Assembly: GCA_001603075.1 (NCBI GenBank) | Contig: LVBB01000048.1 | Coordinates: 1 to 64,000, forward strand | Direction: 5' to 3' | Length of the DNA stretch: 64,000 nucleotides | Origin: Phycisphaerales bacterium Planc_01 | GTDB taxonomy: Bacteria > Planctomycetota > Phycisphaerae > Sedimentisphaerales > Anaerobacaceae | Shown here: in pieces, positions 25,867 to 34,542 of the stretch | Layout of the letters: each line of letters starts with the position of its first letter | Position numbering within the stretch: position 1 is the first letter of the stretch | Made by a program: the position numbers and the translations under genes | Notes under the pieces: generated by a model | Told to the model about the DNA's origin: nothing | Databases searched by the model: none | What the model saw: only the letters and a program-made list of their open reading frames with translations

Positions 25867-27180
25867 GTGTTTGTGACAGCGGCAGGCAAGCAATGGATGT
25901 ATCGATATTGGATTGCTTTGGTCCTCTTTGTGATGGCGGCGACGGCGCAGGCCGACTGGCCTCGCTTTCGTGGGCCTTCGGGCGACGGCTTGGCGACGAG
26001 GCCCGGCGGGGCCGAGCGAATCGGTCTGCCCGTGCGCTGGAGCGAGACGGAGAACATCGCGTGGAAGACGGCCATCCCGCACCTCGGCTGGTCGAGTCCG
26101 GTGGTGATGGACGGGCAAATCTGGCTGACGACGGCCACGGCCGAAGGGCACGATTTCTACGCGATCTGCGTCGATGCCAAATCGGGCGGGATCCGTTTCA
26201 ACGAGCGGCTCTTTCACACGGACGACCCCGAGCCCTTGGGCAATCCACTCAATGGCTACGCGTCGCCCACGCCCGTCATCGAGCCGGGACGCGTCTACGT
26301 GCATTTCGGCAGCTATGGCACTGCATGCCTGGACACGAAGACGTTTGAGGTGCTATGGAAGCGCAGCGACCTGCCCTGTCGGCACTATCGCGGGCCGGGC
26401 TCGTCGGTCATCCTGTTCGAGGATCTGCTGATCCTGACGATGGACGGCGTGGACGTGCAGTACCTCGTTGCGCTGGACAAGACCACCGGGCGCACCGTCT
26501 GGAAGACCGACCGCACCGCCGACTGGGACGACCTCGACGCCGAGGGCAAGCCGCGCGACGAAGGCGACCTGCGCAAGGCGTATACGACGCCGCTGATCGT
26601 CGAGCGCAATGGCGCCACGCAGATGATCAGCATCGGTGCCAAAGCGTTCTACGGCTACGATCCGAGGACGGGGCGCGAGCTGTGGAAGGTCAACATGCCT
26701 GCGTTCTCCGGCGCGGCCGGCCCGGTCTATCGCGACGGCATCGTCTACGTCGTCACCGGCTTCGGCCAGACCGAGTTGATGGCCGTCCGCGTCGACGGTG
26801 CCGGCGACGTCACCGACAGCCACGTGCTGTGGAAGACGGCCCGAACCGTGCCGCGAACGCCCTCGCCGGTGTTGGTGGGGGACCTGCTCTTTACGATCAA
26901 CGACACGGGGATCGCCGTCTGCCTCGACGCCGCCACCGGCGAGCCGATCTGGCAGGAGCGCATCCGGGGCAACTACGCCGCGTCGCTGCTCTACGTCGAT
27001 GGCAACGTTTACTGCTTCAACCAGAACGGCACATCGACCGTCTTCAAGGCGGCTCGCCGCTTCGAGGTCGTCGCGACCAATACGCTCGACACCGGCTTCA
27101 TGGCCTCGCCCGCCGTCGCCGGCAGCGCCCTGATCCTGCGAACCAAGACCCACCTCTACCGAATCGAATCCCCGCGATAG
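25867..27180 (+). CDS. exported PQQ-type beta-propeller protein (BamB-like)
   Basis: The 437-residue product carries a signal peptide ending near AQADW. It consists of eight-bladed quinoprotein-like propeller repeats, with recurring motifs such as VYVHFGSYGTACLDTKT, ALDKTTGRTVWKT and YDPRTGRELWKV. No catalytic calcium/PQQ-binding residues can be confirmed, and many planctomycete proteins of this type are uncharacterised. The GTG at 25867 follows GGGAGGA; the in-frame ATG at 25897 would leave a very short signal n-region. It is the second gene of the operon. Confidence 0.82.
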   Translation: MFVTAAGKQWMYRYWIALVLFVMAATAQADWPRFRGPSGDGLATRPGGAERIGLPVRWSETENIAWKTAIPHLGWSSPVVMDGQIWLTTATAEGHDFYAICVDAKSGGIRFNERLFHTDDPEPLGNPLNGYASPTPVIEPGRVYVHFGSYGTACLDTKTFEVLWKRSDLPCRHYRGPGSSVILFEDLLILTMDGVDVQYLVALDKTTGRTVWKTDRTADWDDLDAEGKPRDEGDLRKAYTTPLIVERNGATQMISIGAKAFYGYDPRTGRELWKVNMPAFSGAAGPVYRDGIVYVVTGFGQTELMAVRVDGAGDVTDSHVLWKTARTVPRTPSPVLVGDLLFTINDTGIAVCLDAATGEPIWQERIRGNYAASLLYVDGNVYCFNQNGTSTVFKAARRFEVVATNTLDTGFMASPAVAGSALILRTKTHLYRIESPR

Positions 27181-27211
27181 CATTGTTGAAATGCATGTGA
27201 AGGAGACGGCC

Positions 27212-29191
27212 ATGATCAATAGAGCGATGACCGGTGCAACCGTGCTTGTTGCTGCAATCATGCTTATCAGTGCAGGTGTGGGGCGTGCCGAACGCTACGA
27301 GTTGCGCAGTCCCGATGGAACGGTGAGTGTCGCTGTGGACGTGAACGAGCGGATCGATTTCGCGGTGCGCGTCGACGGCCGGACGGTGACCGAAGTTGGG
27401 GGACTGTCGCTGACGATTGCCGACAGGGACGTCATGGGAGTCAATGCCCGCGTCACACGGGTAAATCGCGATGCCGTCTCGCGCGAGGTGCGCCCGGAGA
27501 TTCGCGAGAAGAACGCCGTGATCCCGGAACGGTACAACGAACTGATGCTGACGTTCGAGGCGGGGTTCGCTTTGACGTTTCGGGCCTATGACAACGGCGT
27601 GGCCTATCGCTTCTCGACGTCACTGCCGGGTGATGTGGTCATCGCATCCGAGCGGGCGAGCTTTCGGTTCGCCGATTCGGCCTCGGTGATCTGCCAGAAG
27701 GAGAAGAGCTTCCGCTCCGCCTATGAGGAGCCCTACAGCGAGCAGGCGATCGGCGAGCTGAAGGCCGAGGATTTGTGCTGTCTGCCGCTGCTCGTGACGC
27801 CGAAGACCGGGCCCAAAGTGCTCGTCACCGAGTCGGACCTGCGGGACTATCCGGGCATGTGGCTGCGGGGCACGGGCGGGGCCTCTCTGGAGGCGGCCTT
27901 TGCGGGCTATCCGCTCGAAGAATCGTATGAAGGCAGCCCCTACGTGCACGGCCGCGTCACCAGGCACGCCGACTATATCGCCAAGACCAGTGGCACGCGA
28001 ACCTATCCGTGGCGCATCGTTGCCATCGCCCGCAACGACGGCGACCTGATCGCCAATCAACTGGTCTATCTGCTCGCGCCGCCCCTGGCCCTCGATGATG
28101 TCTCATGGATCAAGCCGGGGGTGGTGACATTCGACTGGTGGGGCCGTCGCAACATCTACGGTGTGGATTTCAAGGCCGGCATCAATACCGCTACCGCCAA
28201 GTACTTCATCGACTTCGCATCCGAATTCGGCTTCGAGTATTTCCTCTTTGACGACGGCTGGACCGATGGGGCCGATCTGTTCAAGATCCACCCCGATCTG
28301 GACATGGAGGCGGTCTGCGCCTATGCGAAACAGAAGAACGTGGGCGTGATGCTGTGGGTGATCTGGGCGACGCTGGACCGCCAGTGCGAGAAGGCCCTCG
28401 ATCGCTTCGCCGAGTGGGGCATCCGGGGCATCAAGATCGACTTCATGAATCGCGACGACCAGAAGATGGTCGAGTTCTATCACCGGATCGCCAGAGAAGC
28501 CGCCAGGCGGCACATGGTGATCGACTTCCACGGCGCCTACAAGCCGGCGGGCCTGCGCCGGGCATATCCCAACGTGCTGACGCGGGAGGGCCTGATCGAG
28601 GTCGAGCAGAACGGCTGGAGCGACCAGACCAATCCGGAGCATCACGCGCTGCTGCCGTTCATCCGCATGGTCGCCGGACCGATGGACTACATCCCCGGCA
28701 CGATGAACAACGCACAAAAGCACGAATTCCGCCCGGTAGGGGACCGGCCGATGGGCTTGGGCACCCGCGCCCACGACATCGCTCTGTTCGTGATCCTGGA
28801 GAGCCCGATGCAGATGCTGCCCGATGCGCCGTCGGACTACTACCGCGAGCGCGAGTGCACCGAGTTCATCGCGCAGATTCCCGTCGAGTGGGACCAGACG
28901 CTCGTGCTGGAGGCCAAGGTGGGCGACTACGTGGTGCTGGCTCGCCGGCGGGGCGATGTGTGGTTCGTCGGGGCGATCACGGACTGGCAGCCCCGGCAGT
29001 TCGATCTGCGATTCGACTTCCTCGGACCCGGCCCGTACGAGATGGAGTTCCTCCGCGACGGCGTCAACGCCGCCACGCGCGCGATCGACTACAGGAAAGA
29101 GAAGAAGACCGTCACGGCGGATGCAACGATGAAGATCGACCTGGCCCCCGGCGGCGGCTGGGTCGCTCGCATCTACAGGCCCGTTCGTTGA
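27212..29191 (+). CDS. glycoside hydrolase family 97 (alpha-galactosidase/alpha-glucosidase type)
   Basis: The 659-residue exported enzyme has a signal peptide, an N-terminal beta-sandwich (about 30-270), a catalytic barrel (FDWWGRRN, FLFDDGWTD, IKIDFMNRDDQ, GPMDYIPG) and a C-terminal beta domain. This is the GH97 layout known from SusB. The Asp in IKIDFMN (about residue 410) sits where retaining GH97 alpha-galactosidases carry their nucleophile; inverting alpha-glucosidases differ there. This favours a retaining enzyme, but it is inference. AAGGAG precedes ATG 27212. It lies 31 bp after the propeller gene and 22 bp before the esterase fusion. Confidence 0.9.
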   Translation: MINRAMTGATVLVAAIMLISAGVGRAERYELRSPDGTVSVAVDVNERIDFAVRVDGRTVTEVGGLSLTIADRDVMGVNARVTRVNRDAVSREVRPEIREKNAVIPERYNELMLTFEAGFALTFRAYDNGVAYRFSTSLPGDVVIASERASFRFADSASVICQKEKSFRSAYEEPYSEQAIGELKAEDLCCLPLLVTPKTGPKVLVTESDLRDYPGMWLRGTGGASLEAAFAGYPLEESYEGSPYVHGRVTRHADYIAKTSGTRTYPWRIVAIARNDGDLIANQLVYLLAPPLALDDVSWIKPGVVTFDWWGRRNIYGVDFKAGINTATAKYFIDFASEFGFEYFLFDDGWTDGADLFKIHPDLDMEAVCAYAKQKNVGVMLWVIWATLDRQCEKALDRFAEWGIRGIKIDFMNRDDQKMVEFYHRIAREAARRHMVIDFHGAYKPAGLRRAYPNVLTREGLIEVEQNGWSDQTNPEHHALLPFIRMVAGPMDYIPGTMNNAQKHEFRPVGDRPMGLGTRAHDIALFVILESPMQMLPDAPSDYYRERECTEFIAQIPVEWDQTLVLEAKVGDYVVLARRRGDVWFVGAITDWQPRQFDLRFDFLGPGPYEMEFLRDGVNAATRAIDYRKEKKTVTADATMKIDLAPGGGWVARIYRPVR

Positions 29192-29213
29192 GACATTGGT
29201 GGGAGTACCGAAC

Positions 29214-31391
29214 ATGACAAGATTGTCGAGATGGGCCATCGTATTGGCCGTGCTGCTCGGGTCGATCGGACACGACGGCCTTGCGGCGGCGAACGCGGGG
29301 GCGGTTTCGATCGTCACGGACATCGCCTACAAGAGTGGCGACGGATTGACGGCGTACGAGGCCGAGCGGTGCAGGCTGGATCTGTATCTGCCGGAGGGCC
29401 AGAAGGATTTCCCGACGTTGCTGTGGTTTCACGGCGGCGGCATTACCGAGGGCAGCAAGGTCGATCGGATGACTGTCGGGATCGCGGAGTGGTTCGTCCG
29501 TCACGGGGTTGCGGTGGCGCTGGCGAACTACCGCCTCTCGCCCAACGCGACGTATCCGTCCTATCTGGACGATGCGGCTGCCAGTTTTGCCTGGCTGCAC
29601 GCGCACATCGGCGCTCGCGGCGGCGATGCGAAACGGATCTTCGTCTCGGGTCACTCGGCCGGCGGCTATCTGACGGCCATGATTGGCCTGGACGGGCGGT
29701 ATCTCGATCGATACGGCCTGGGCCCGGACGTCATTGCGGGCCTGATTCCCGTCAGCGGGCAGATGATCACCCACTCGACGGTTCGCACCGAGCGAGGCAT
29801 CGAGCGCACGCGTCCGGTTGTGGACGAGGCGGCGCCGCTGTATCACGTCCGTGCCGATGCGCCGCCGACGGTATGCATCTGTGGCGGCGAGGACCTTCCC
29901 GCGCGGGCCGAGGAGAATCGGCTGTTCGTCGCGGCGATGAAGGCGGTCGGACACGAGAAGGTTGAGTATATCGAGGTCGAAGGCCGCGACCACGGGACCA
30001 TCGTCAGCCGAATCCCCCAGCCGGACGACGTCGTCGCGCGTGCGATTCTGGCGTTCATCCAGATGGGGCGACTGCCACTGACCTACTACGTGGATGATGC
30101 CCAAGGCGATGACGGCCGTGACGGGCAGAGCCCGCAGGCTGCGTGGCGGTCGCTGGAGAAGGTCAATCGCACTTCGCTGAAGCCGGGCGACACCGTCCTC
30201 TTCAAACGCGGCGGCCAGTGGCGCGGCCAGCTCGTTCCCCAGAGCGGCGCGGCCGGTCTGCCTGTCACATATGGCGCGTTCGGCACGGGCGTCACACCAT
30301 CGCTGCTCGGTTCCGTGGCGAGGAATGCAGCATCGGACTGGCGTCTCCTTGAGGACGGGATATGGGCTACGGGCGACGCGCAAGGGGCCCTGTCGGTCGA
30401 TGTGGGCAACATCATCTTCGATCACGGCGCGGCCGTCGGTGTCAAGAAGTGGAGCCGCGACGCGCTTCGGGAGCCGGGCGACTACTTCTACGAGCCCGAT
30501 GCAAAGCGCGTGCTGCTCCGCTCGGACGGCAATCCTGCGGATCGCCATCGCAGCATCGAGTTGGCCCTCAGAAAGCACATCATCGACCAGAGCGGCAAAC
30601 GGTACGTTACCTACGAGGACCTGGACCTTCGATATGGGGCGGCTCACGGCATCGGCGGTTCTGGCGTCCGGCACATTGTCGTGCGTCGATGCGATCTGTC
30701 GTACATCGGCGGCGGGCATCAGCACACTACGGCTGACGGTCGGCCGGTGCGCTACGGCAACGGGATCGAGTTCTGGTCGAGCGCCGGCGATTGCCTCGTC
30801 GAGGACTGCCGCCTGTGGGAGATCTATGACGCGGCCCTGACCAACCAGGGCAGCGGGACCAACGTCCAGGAGAACATCACCTATCGCCGCAACGTGATCT
30901 GGAACTGCGAGTACTCGTTCGAGTACTGGAACCGGGACGAGTCCAGCCGCACGCACAACATTCGCTTCGAGCACAATACCTGCGTCGATGCCGGCTATGG
31001 CTGGGGGCACGGCCAGCGGCCCGACCGCAACGGGCGGCATGTGATGTTCTATGACAACAGCGCCGCAACGAGCGACTTCGTCGTTCGCTACAACATCTTC
31101 TGCAATGCGACCGACAGTGGCCTGCGCCTGCACGGCCGCGACTGGACGGCCGCCCTGACGCTGGACGCGAATTGCTGGTACCAGCGGGACGGCGTCCTGC
31201 TGCTGTGGGGACGGACATCCGTTGGGGCCGATGAGTTCTTCGACCACCAGCGGGCGCGGGGATTCTCGACGAATGCCCTGGTGGTCGAGCCGGAGTTTGT
31301 CGATGCCGCCGGAAGGGACTACCGGCTGACGCCGGGCTGCCCGGTGCGGAAACTGCGGAACAACGGGGTGCCCGTCGGCGCGCTGCCTTGA
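29214..31391 (+). CDS. exported alpha/beta-hydrolase esterase fused to a right-handed beta-helix domain
   Basis: The 725-residue product has a signal peptide, then an esterase/lipase-like alpha/beta hydrolase (about 35-285). That domain has the oxyanion HGGG (LWFHGGG), the nucleophile Ser148 in GHSAGG, an Asp near 226 and the His in GRDHG (about 259). From about 290 (YYVDDAQGDDG) to the end it is a parallel beta-helix of the kind used by polysaccharide lyases and GH28-like enzymes, with many NIxYRRN-like rungs. The pairing suggests removal of acyl groups and binding or cleavage of the same polysaccharide. GGGAG precedes ATG 29214. It is the last gene of the operon and converges on a small minus-strand gene. 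Confidence 0.85.
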   Translation: MTRLSRWAIVLAVLLGSIGHDGLAAANAGAVSIVTDIAYKSGDGLTAYEAERCRLDLYLPEGQKDFPTLLWFHGGGITEGSKVDRMTVGIAEWFVRHGVAVALANYRLSPNATYPSYLDDAAASFAWLHAHIGARGGDAKRIFVSGHSAGGYLTAMIGLDGRYLDRYGLGPDVIAGLIPVSGQMITHSTVRTERGIERTRPVVDEAAPLYHVRADAPPTVCICGGEDLPARAEENRLFVAAMKAVGHEKVEYIEVEGRDHGTIVSRIPQPDDVVARAILAFIQMGRLPLTYYVDDAQGDDGRDGQSPQAAWRSLEKVNRTSLKPGDTVLFKRGGQWRGQLVPQSGAAGLPVTYGAFGTGVTPSLLGSVARNAASDWRLLEDGIWATGDAQGALSVDVGNIIFDHGAAVGVKKWSRDALREPGDYFYEPDAKRVLLRSDGNPADRHRSIELALRKHIIDQSGKRYVTYEDLDLRYGAAHGIGGSGVRHIVVRRCDLSYIGGGHQHTTADGRPVRYGNGIEFWSSAGDCLVEDCRLWEIYDAALTNQGSGTNVQENITYRRNVIWNCEYSFEYWNRDESSRTHNIRFEHNTCVDAGYGWGHGQRPDRNGRHVMFYDNSAATSDFVVRYNIFCNATDSGLRLHGRDWTAALTLDANCWYQRDGVLLLWGRTSVGADEFFDHQRARGFSTNALVVEPEFVDAAGRDYRLTPGCPVRKLRNNGVPVGALP

Positions 31392-31434
31392 ACGCTTAGG
31401 GGCCGAACGTGCCCGGATTGGCCCTGATGGGCGA

Positions 31435-31680
31435 TCATTTCTTGTCCGTCTTGCTGTTCTCGGCTACGGAGGCCGACAGGAGGTGCTCGTACTTCTCTGC
31501 CTCATCGTCGTACCAGACCGTGATTCGGTAGAAGTCGTCGCTGATGCCCTTGGCCTCGGAGATCGAGATGATCCGGAAGCATTTGAGCTGGCTGTTGCAG
31601 TACTTGACAACCTTCTTCTTGAGCTCGTCGGCGTCTCCGGAAAACGCCGGTCGGGTGAATTCCTTGAACTGGATCGCCAT
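31435..31680 (-). CDS. small cytoplasmic protein, unknown function
   Basis: The 81-residue product (MAIQFKEFTRPAFSG...) is charged, lacks a signal peptide and has two Cys residues (KYCNSQLKCF). CAAGGAGCG precedes the ATG. The open frame extends further upstream but through a palindromic element, so the ATG at 31680 is preferred. I recognise no family. Confidence 0.6.
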   Translation of the reverse strand: MAIQFKEFTRPAFSGDADELKKKVVKYCNSQLKCFRIISISEAKGISDDFYRITVWYDDEAEKYEHLLSASVAENSKTDKK

Positions 31681-31801
31681 AATCGCTCCTTGCATCAGAT
31701 TGTTCGGCCAAGGCCCAACGGCCTGCCTCGACCACGTCATTCTGGCCGGGATCGCGAGGAAATTCAAGGGCCAACGTCCAAAGACGGGTCTGCAAAGACA
31801 A

Positions 31802-31869
31802 GTGGCCGGCACGATCTGCTCTTGCCCGCAGTACGTGCCGGCCACCCTACGCCGATTTACCCCGCGTAG
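31802..31869. repeat. double palindromic element (REP-like)
   Basis: GTGGCCGGCACG (31802-31813) and CGTGCCGGCCAC (31834-31845) are perfect inverted arms with an inner CTGC/GCAG pair in the loop. A second hairpin follows directly: CTACGC (31847-31852) with GCGTAG (31864-31869). It lies between two minus-strand genes and shares GTGGC...GCCAC ends with the element at 8304-8380. Confidence 0.75.
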
Positions 31870-31955
31870 CCGCTTGGTCGGACATCCTGACCTCCGAACG
31901 TCACCAAGGCGTTTGACGTCCGGCTGATGTGGATGACTTTTTGGCAAGTTTCCTG

Positions 31956-31974
31956 AAAAAGGTGATTTTTCACC
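31956..31974 (-). terminator. intrinsic terminator of the 94-residue gene
   Basis: On the minus strand GGTGA-AAAA-TCACC is followed directly by TTTTT, 22 bp beyond the stop codon of the gene ending at 31996. This is a short but canonical hairpin plus T-tract. Confidence 0.75.
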
Positions 31975-31995
31975 CCCGCCCGCCGTGAGATCGTG

Positions 31996-32280
31996 TCAAT
32001 CGACCTCGTCGTAGGAATACAGAATGCCGTCGAGGCGGTCGTATAAGGCATCGAGGGCGTATTCCAGCTCTCCGTCGTGGCAGTCGTTCGCGGCGGTTAC
32101 GATGCAGCCAAGCAGGTCCTCAAGCTCCGTCAGCGTCACGTCGATTTGTTGCCTTCCCCCGGAAAGAACGGCCTGTCCGAACGGATGATTGTTGGCGAGG
32201 GCGTGTTGGACAATGAGCTTGTACTGGCCCCGCAGCAGGGGAATGGCGACTCTCTGATCGCGTTTGATCTTCTCCGACAT
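31996..32280 (-). CDS. small acidic protein, unknown function
   Basis: The 94-residue product (MSEKIKRDQRVAIPLLRGQYK...) has a basic start and a strongly acidic C-terminal half (ELEYALDALYDRLDGILYSYDEVD), with no signal or membrane segment. AAAGGA precedes the ATG. A terminator follows it, and a structured leader region with a weak promoter lies upstream, so it is probably its own unit. No family is recognised. Confidence 0.6.
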   Translation of the reverse strand: MSEKIKRDQRVAIPLLRGQYKLIVQHALANNHPFGQAVLSGGRQQIDVTLTELEDLLGCIVTAANDCHDGELEYALDALYDRLDGILYSYDEVD

Positions 32281-32367
32281 CCCTGTCCTTTCACGCAGGC
32301 CGACCGGCCGCAGGCAGATCGGCCGCACACAGACCATAGATGCGCCCTTCGCTCCTCCCCCCAGTAG

Positions 32368-32396
32368 ACTATTGCTGGCCTTGGCGGGACAAGCAA
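32368..32396 (-). promoter_or_regulatory. weak candidate promoter for the 94-residue gene
   Basis: The minus strand has TTGCTT (32396-32391), a 17-bp spacer and AATAGT (32373-32368), leaving a leader of about 80 nt. The -10 box is only a partial match. Confidence 0.3.
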
Positions 32397-32440
32397 GACA
32401 AAAAACGGCGCAGGGAGGGATGAGATCTTCGTTTTGAGCC

Positions 32441-32509
32441 CTATCTGGGGCCAGATAGACTGACTGAACGGGGGGCTGTACGCCTCGGAGCCATGACGTA
32501 CACCCCCCC
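32441..32509. repeat. cluster of inverted repeats in a gene-free stretch
   Basis: The 405-bp interval 32281-32685 has no credible gene. Its centre holds CTATCTGG-GG-CCAGATAG (32441-32458) and GGGGGGCTGTACG (32470-32482) facing CGTACACCCCCCC (32497-32509), with one bulged base. With the terminator at 32606-32637 and the weak promoter at 32368-32396, it could contain a structured transcript on either strand. No known RNA family is recognised. Confidence 0.5.
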
Positions 32510-32605
32510 GGCGCTTCCCGCCCTCCCACAGCCGCATGCCTCGACATACTCCACTCACGCAGAAGGCGTCTGTCGACGGCCAATGTAGATGTCTTTTCTG
32601 GAAAA

Positions 32606-32637
32606 AGACAAAAAAAGTCCGTCGCGTCGACGCGACG
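32606..32637 (-). terminator. intrinsic terminator of the sialidase-like gene and its operon
   Basis: The minus strand shows the perfect palindrome CGTCGCGTCGACGCGACG (32637-32620) followed by GAC and TTTTTTT, then more T residues. It lies about 50 bp past the stop of the sialidase-like gene and ends the long minus-strand operon. Confidence 0.85.
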
Positions 32638-32685
32638 AGTTGCCGGCAAGGGGGATTTCTGCGCAAAAGCTTGCTGTGAAACTGC

Positions 32686-34041
32686 TTAGGGGTCGTTTCT
32701 TGAAGCGGAGGAACCGTCATTCCGCAGCCAGACTTCCGGGAACCGTGCATATTTGATCGTCTTGGCCGGCCCTTGGCCCCGGTCGTTCCGGTGGAAGCTG
32801 TAGACGACGTGCAGGACGCCGTCCCGGCCCTGGATGATGGAAGGGTAATGGCTTCGCGTCGCAGCCGGACCCCGCAGGTCCCGTTCCAGGTGCCGGATGT
32901 GGGTCCAGGTTCCGCCCTGGTCGGACGACAGCGAGACGGCCAGACTGTGTCGCCCATTCTCGGTGTCGTTGCAGGCCAGGACCCAATCTCCCTTGGCCAA
33001 GGTGACGATGTCGGCGCCGGAGCCCGGATTGGGCAGTTCGCTGTCGCGGACGAGGCTCCAGGTGGCCCCGGCGTCGGTCGAGCGGCTGACGTGCAGGCGG
33101 GCAGGGGGCGGGCCGTTGTCGCGCATGTAGGCGGTCAAAGCCCCATCGGGCCCGCACGCGATGCTGGGCTGGATGTTGCCGGCGGCGACGAGGGGCTCGC
33201 TGAACGTCCAGTTCTTTCCGCCATCGTCCGTGATTGCCATCAGGGAGAAGCTGAACCCGTCGGAATAGAGCGGCACGACGATCCGTCCTCTGTCGAGAAC
33301 GACCGCCTTGTTCTTCGTCTGCCAGCCCATCCGGCGGAAATAGGGGTACCCGAGCGGCTGGTCGATTCGCCGGCCGCTATCGTCAACGAGAATGCCCTTT
33401 CGGACCATGTCCTCGCCTCGGGCCTTGGCGAGCAGATCGTCGCGCCAGGCGTCGAGGCGCCCGGCAGCCGCCTGCGCCATGCCCTGTTCGGTCAGGTACT
33501 GCGTGTATTGCTCGATCTGACGAGCGACGGAGCCGACGAAGCGGTCGTTTGGCTGGATGCCTCGTTCGGCCTTGTCGCCCGGCTTGACGTGCAGCACATC
33601 CTGCCACATCCATCGGGGCGGGCCGTCGTCGCGTTCCAGGTCCTCGCTGATGCGGTATTTCAGCAGCGAGGTCTCCCATTGGTTGGCGATGACGGTGTAC
33701 CACATCAGCCAGAGGCGGCCTTGGGCGTCCATGAACAGGATGGGGTTGATGTCGGGAAAGCCCGGCGTGTCGGCCATGACGAATGGCTCGCTCCAGCGGT
33801 CTGCGCCGCGTTTCAGCCGTGAGCCCATGATCGCGACGTCGTCGGCCCACCGCTCGCCCGAGCCCTGGAACCACGCCGCCAGCAGGTCGCCGTTGGGAAG
33901 CTCGACGATCGTCGAACCGTGCACGTGTTCGGCGACATAGGGGAAGATCTCCATCGTCACGAGGGTGTCTTCTGCGCCGGCGCCGTTGGCGGCGGCAAGC
34001 AAACACAGCATGGCGGTCGAAGCGATGCGAAAAGTGTCCAT
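32686..34041 (-). CDS. exported sialidase/BNR-repeat family protein
   Basis: The 451-residue product has a signal peptide (cleavage near GAGAED) and a six-bladed neuraminidase-like propeller. Asp-box motifs are visible as SRSTDAGATWSLV, LSSDQGGTWTHI and ITDDGGKNWTF. A DVAIMGSRLK... strand and YPSIIQGRDGVLHVVYS near the end are typical of the BNR/sialidase family. Complete sialidase catalytic residues cannot be verified by eye, and many such planctomycete proteins are uncharacterised. It is the last gene of a minus-strand operon, with 22 bp separating it from the SlyD-type gene, and is followed by a strong terminator. Confidence 0.82.
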   Translation of the reverse strand: MDTFRIASTAMLCLLAAANGAGAEDTLVTMEIFPYVAEHVHGSTIVELPNGDLLAAWFQGSGERWADDVAIMGSRLKRGADRWSEPFVMADTPGFPDINPILFMDAQGRLWLMWYTVIANQWETSLLKYRISEDLERDDGPPRWMWQDVLHVKPGDKAERGIQPNDRFVGSVARQIEQYTQYLTEQGMAQAAAGRLDAWRDDLLAKARGEDMVRKGILVDDSGRRIDQPLGYPYFRRMGWQTKNKAVVLDRGRIVVPLYSDGFSFSLMAITDDGGKNWTFSEPLVAAGNIQPSIACGPDGALTAYMRDNGPPPARLHVSRSTDAGATWSLVRDSELPNPGSGADIVTLAKGDWVLACNDTENGRHSLAVSLSSDQGGTWTHIRHLERDLRGPAATRSHYPSIIQGRDGVLHVVYSFHRNDRGQGPAKTIKYARFPEVWLRNDGSSASRNDP

Positions 34042-34063
34042 CGTTGCCTCCTTCGCGCCGGGG

Positions 34064-34498
34064 CTATAGCGTGACGATCTCCTCCAGCGTGATCTGAAAG
34101 AGGATGTCCTGTCCGGCCAGCGGGTGATTGCCGTCGACGACGACGTCTGTGTCTGTGACCTGAATGATCGTGGCGTTGACGACCTCGTAATTCTCGGCGG
34201 GCAGGCGGAGCCGCTGGCCCACTCGCGGGGTGATGCCTTCGGGCAGGTCCTTGCGCGGGATCACCTCGACGCGGTCTTCATCGCGCGGGCCGTAGGCCTT
34301 GTCCTTGGGCACAACCACGGTCCTGGACTCGCCCGGCGTCATGCCGATCACGGCCTTCTCCAGGGCGGGCAGCATGTCGCCATGGCCGACGATGAACTCG
34401 ACCGTCCCGCCGTCCGGCGCCAGTTCGAATTCCCGTCCGTCGGTCAGCCGGCCGGCGCAACGCACTCTGACGATGTCGCCTTCGGCGACGCGTGCCAT
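34064..34498 (-). CDS. slyD: SlyD-type FKBP peptidyl-prolyl cis-trans isomerase
   Basis: The 144-residue protein catalyses prolyl isomerisation and acts as a chaperone. It has the FKBP half-strands split by an IF (insert-in-flap) domain: GREFELAPDG, FIVGHGDMLPALEKAVIGMTPGE, then GPRDEDRVEVIPR... and DGNHPLAGQDILFQITL. These are classic SlyD signatures. The His/Cys-rich metal tail of E. coli SlyD is absent. It sits inside an operon of exported carbohydrate-active proteins and could help their folding, though it has no signal peptide. Confidence 0.92.
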   Translation of the reverse strand: MARVAEGDIVRVRCAGRLTDGREFELAPDGGTVEFIVGHGDMLPALEKAVIGMTPGESRTVVVPKDKAYGPRDEDRVEVIPRKDLPEGITPRVGQRLRLPAENYEVVNATIIQVTDTDVVVDGNHPLAGQDILFQITLEEIVTL

Positions 34499-34542
34499 AC
34501 GACTCTCCTATCGGGTCGGCGTCTCCGAAATCCGACGCGTCC

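Noticed and set aside
24519-26138. Very long minus-strand frame extending nagA upstream
   Set aside because: It runs antisense through the amidohydrolase gene, has no signal or domain, and ATG 24518 has a ribosome site and the family's normal N-terminus.
29112-31247. Minus-strand frame opposite the esterase/beta-helix gene
   Set aside because: No domain and no ribosome site; the sense strand carries a catalytic triad and signal peptide.
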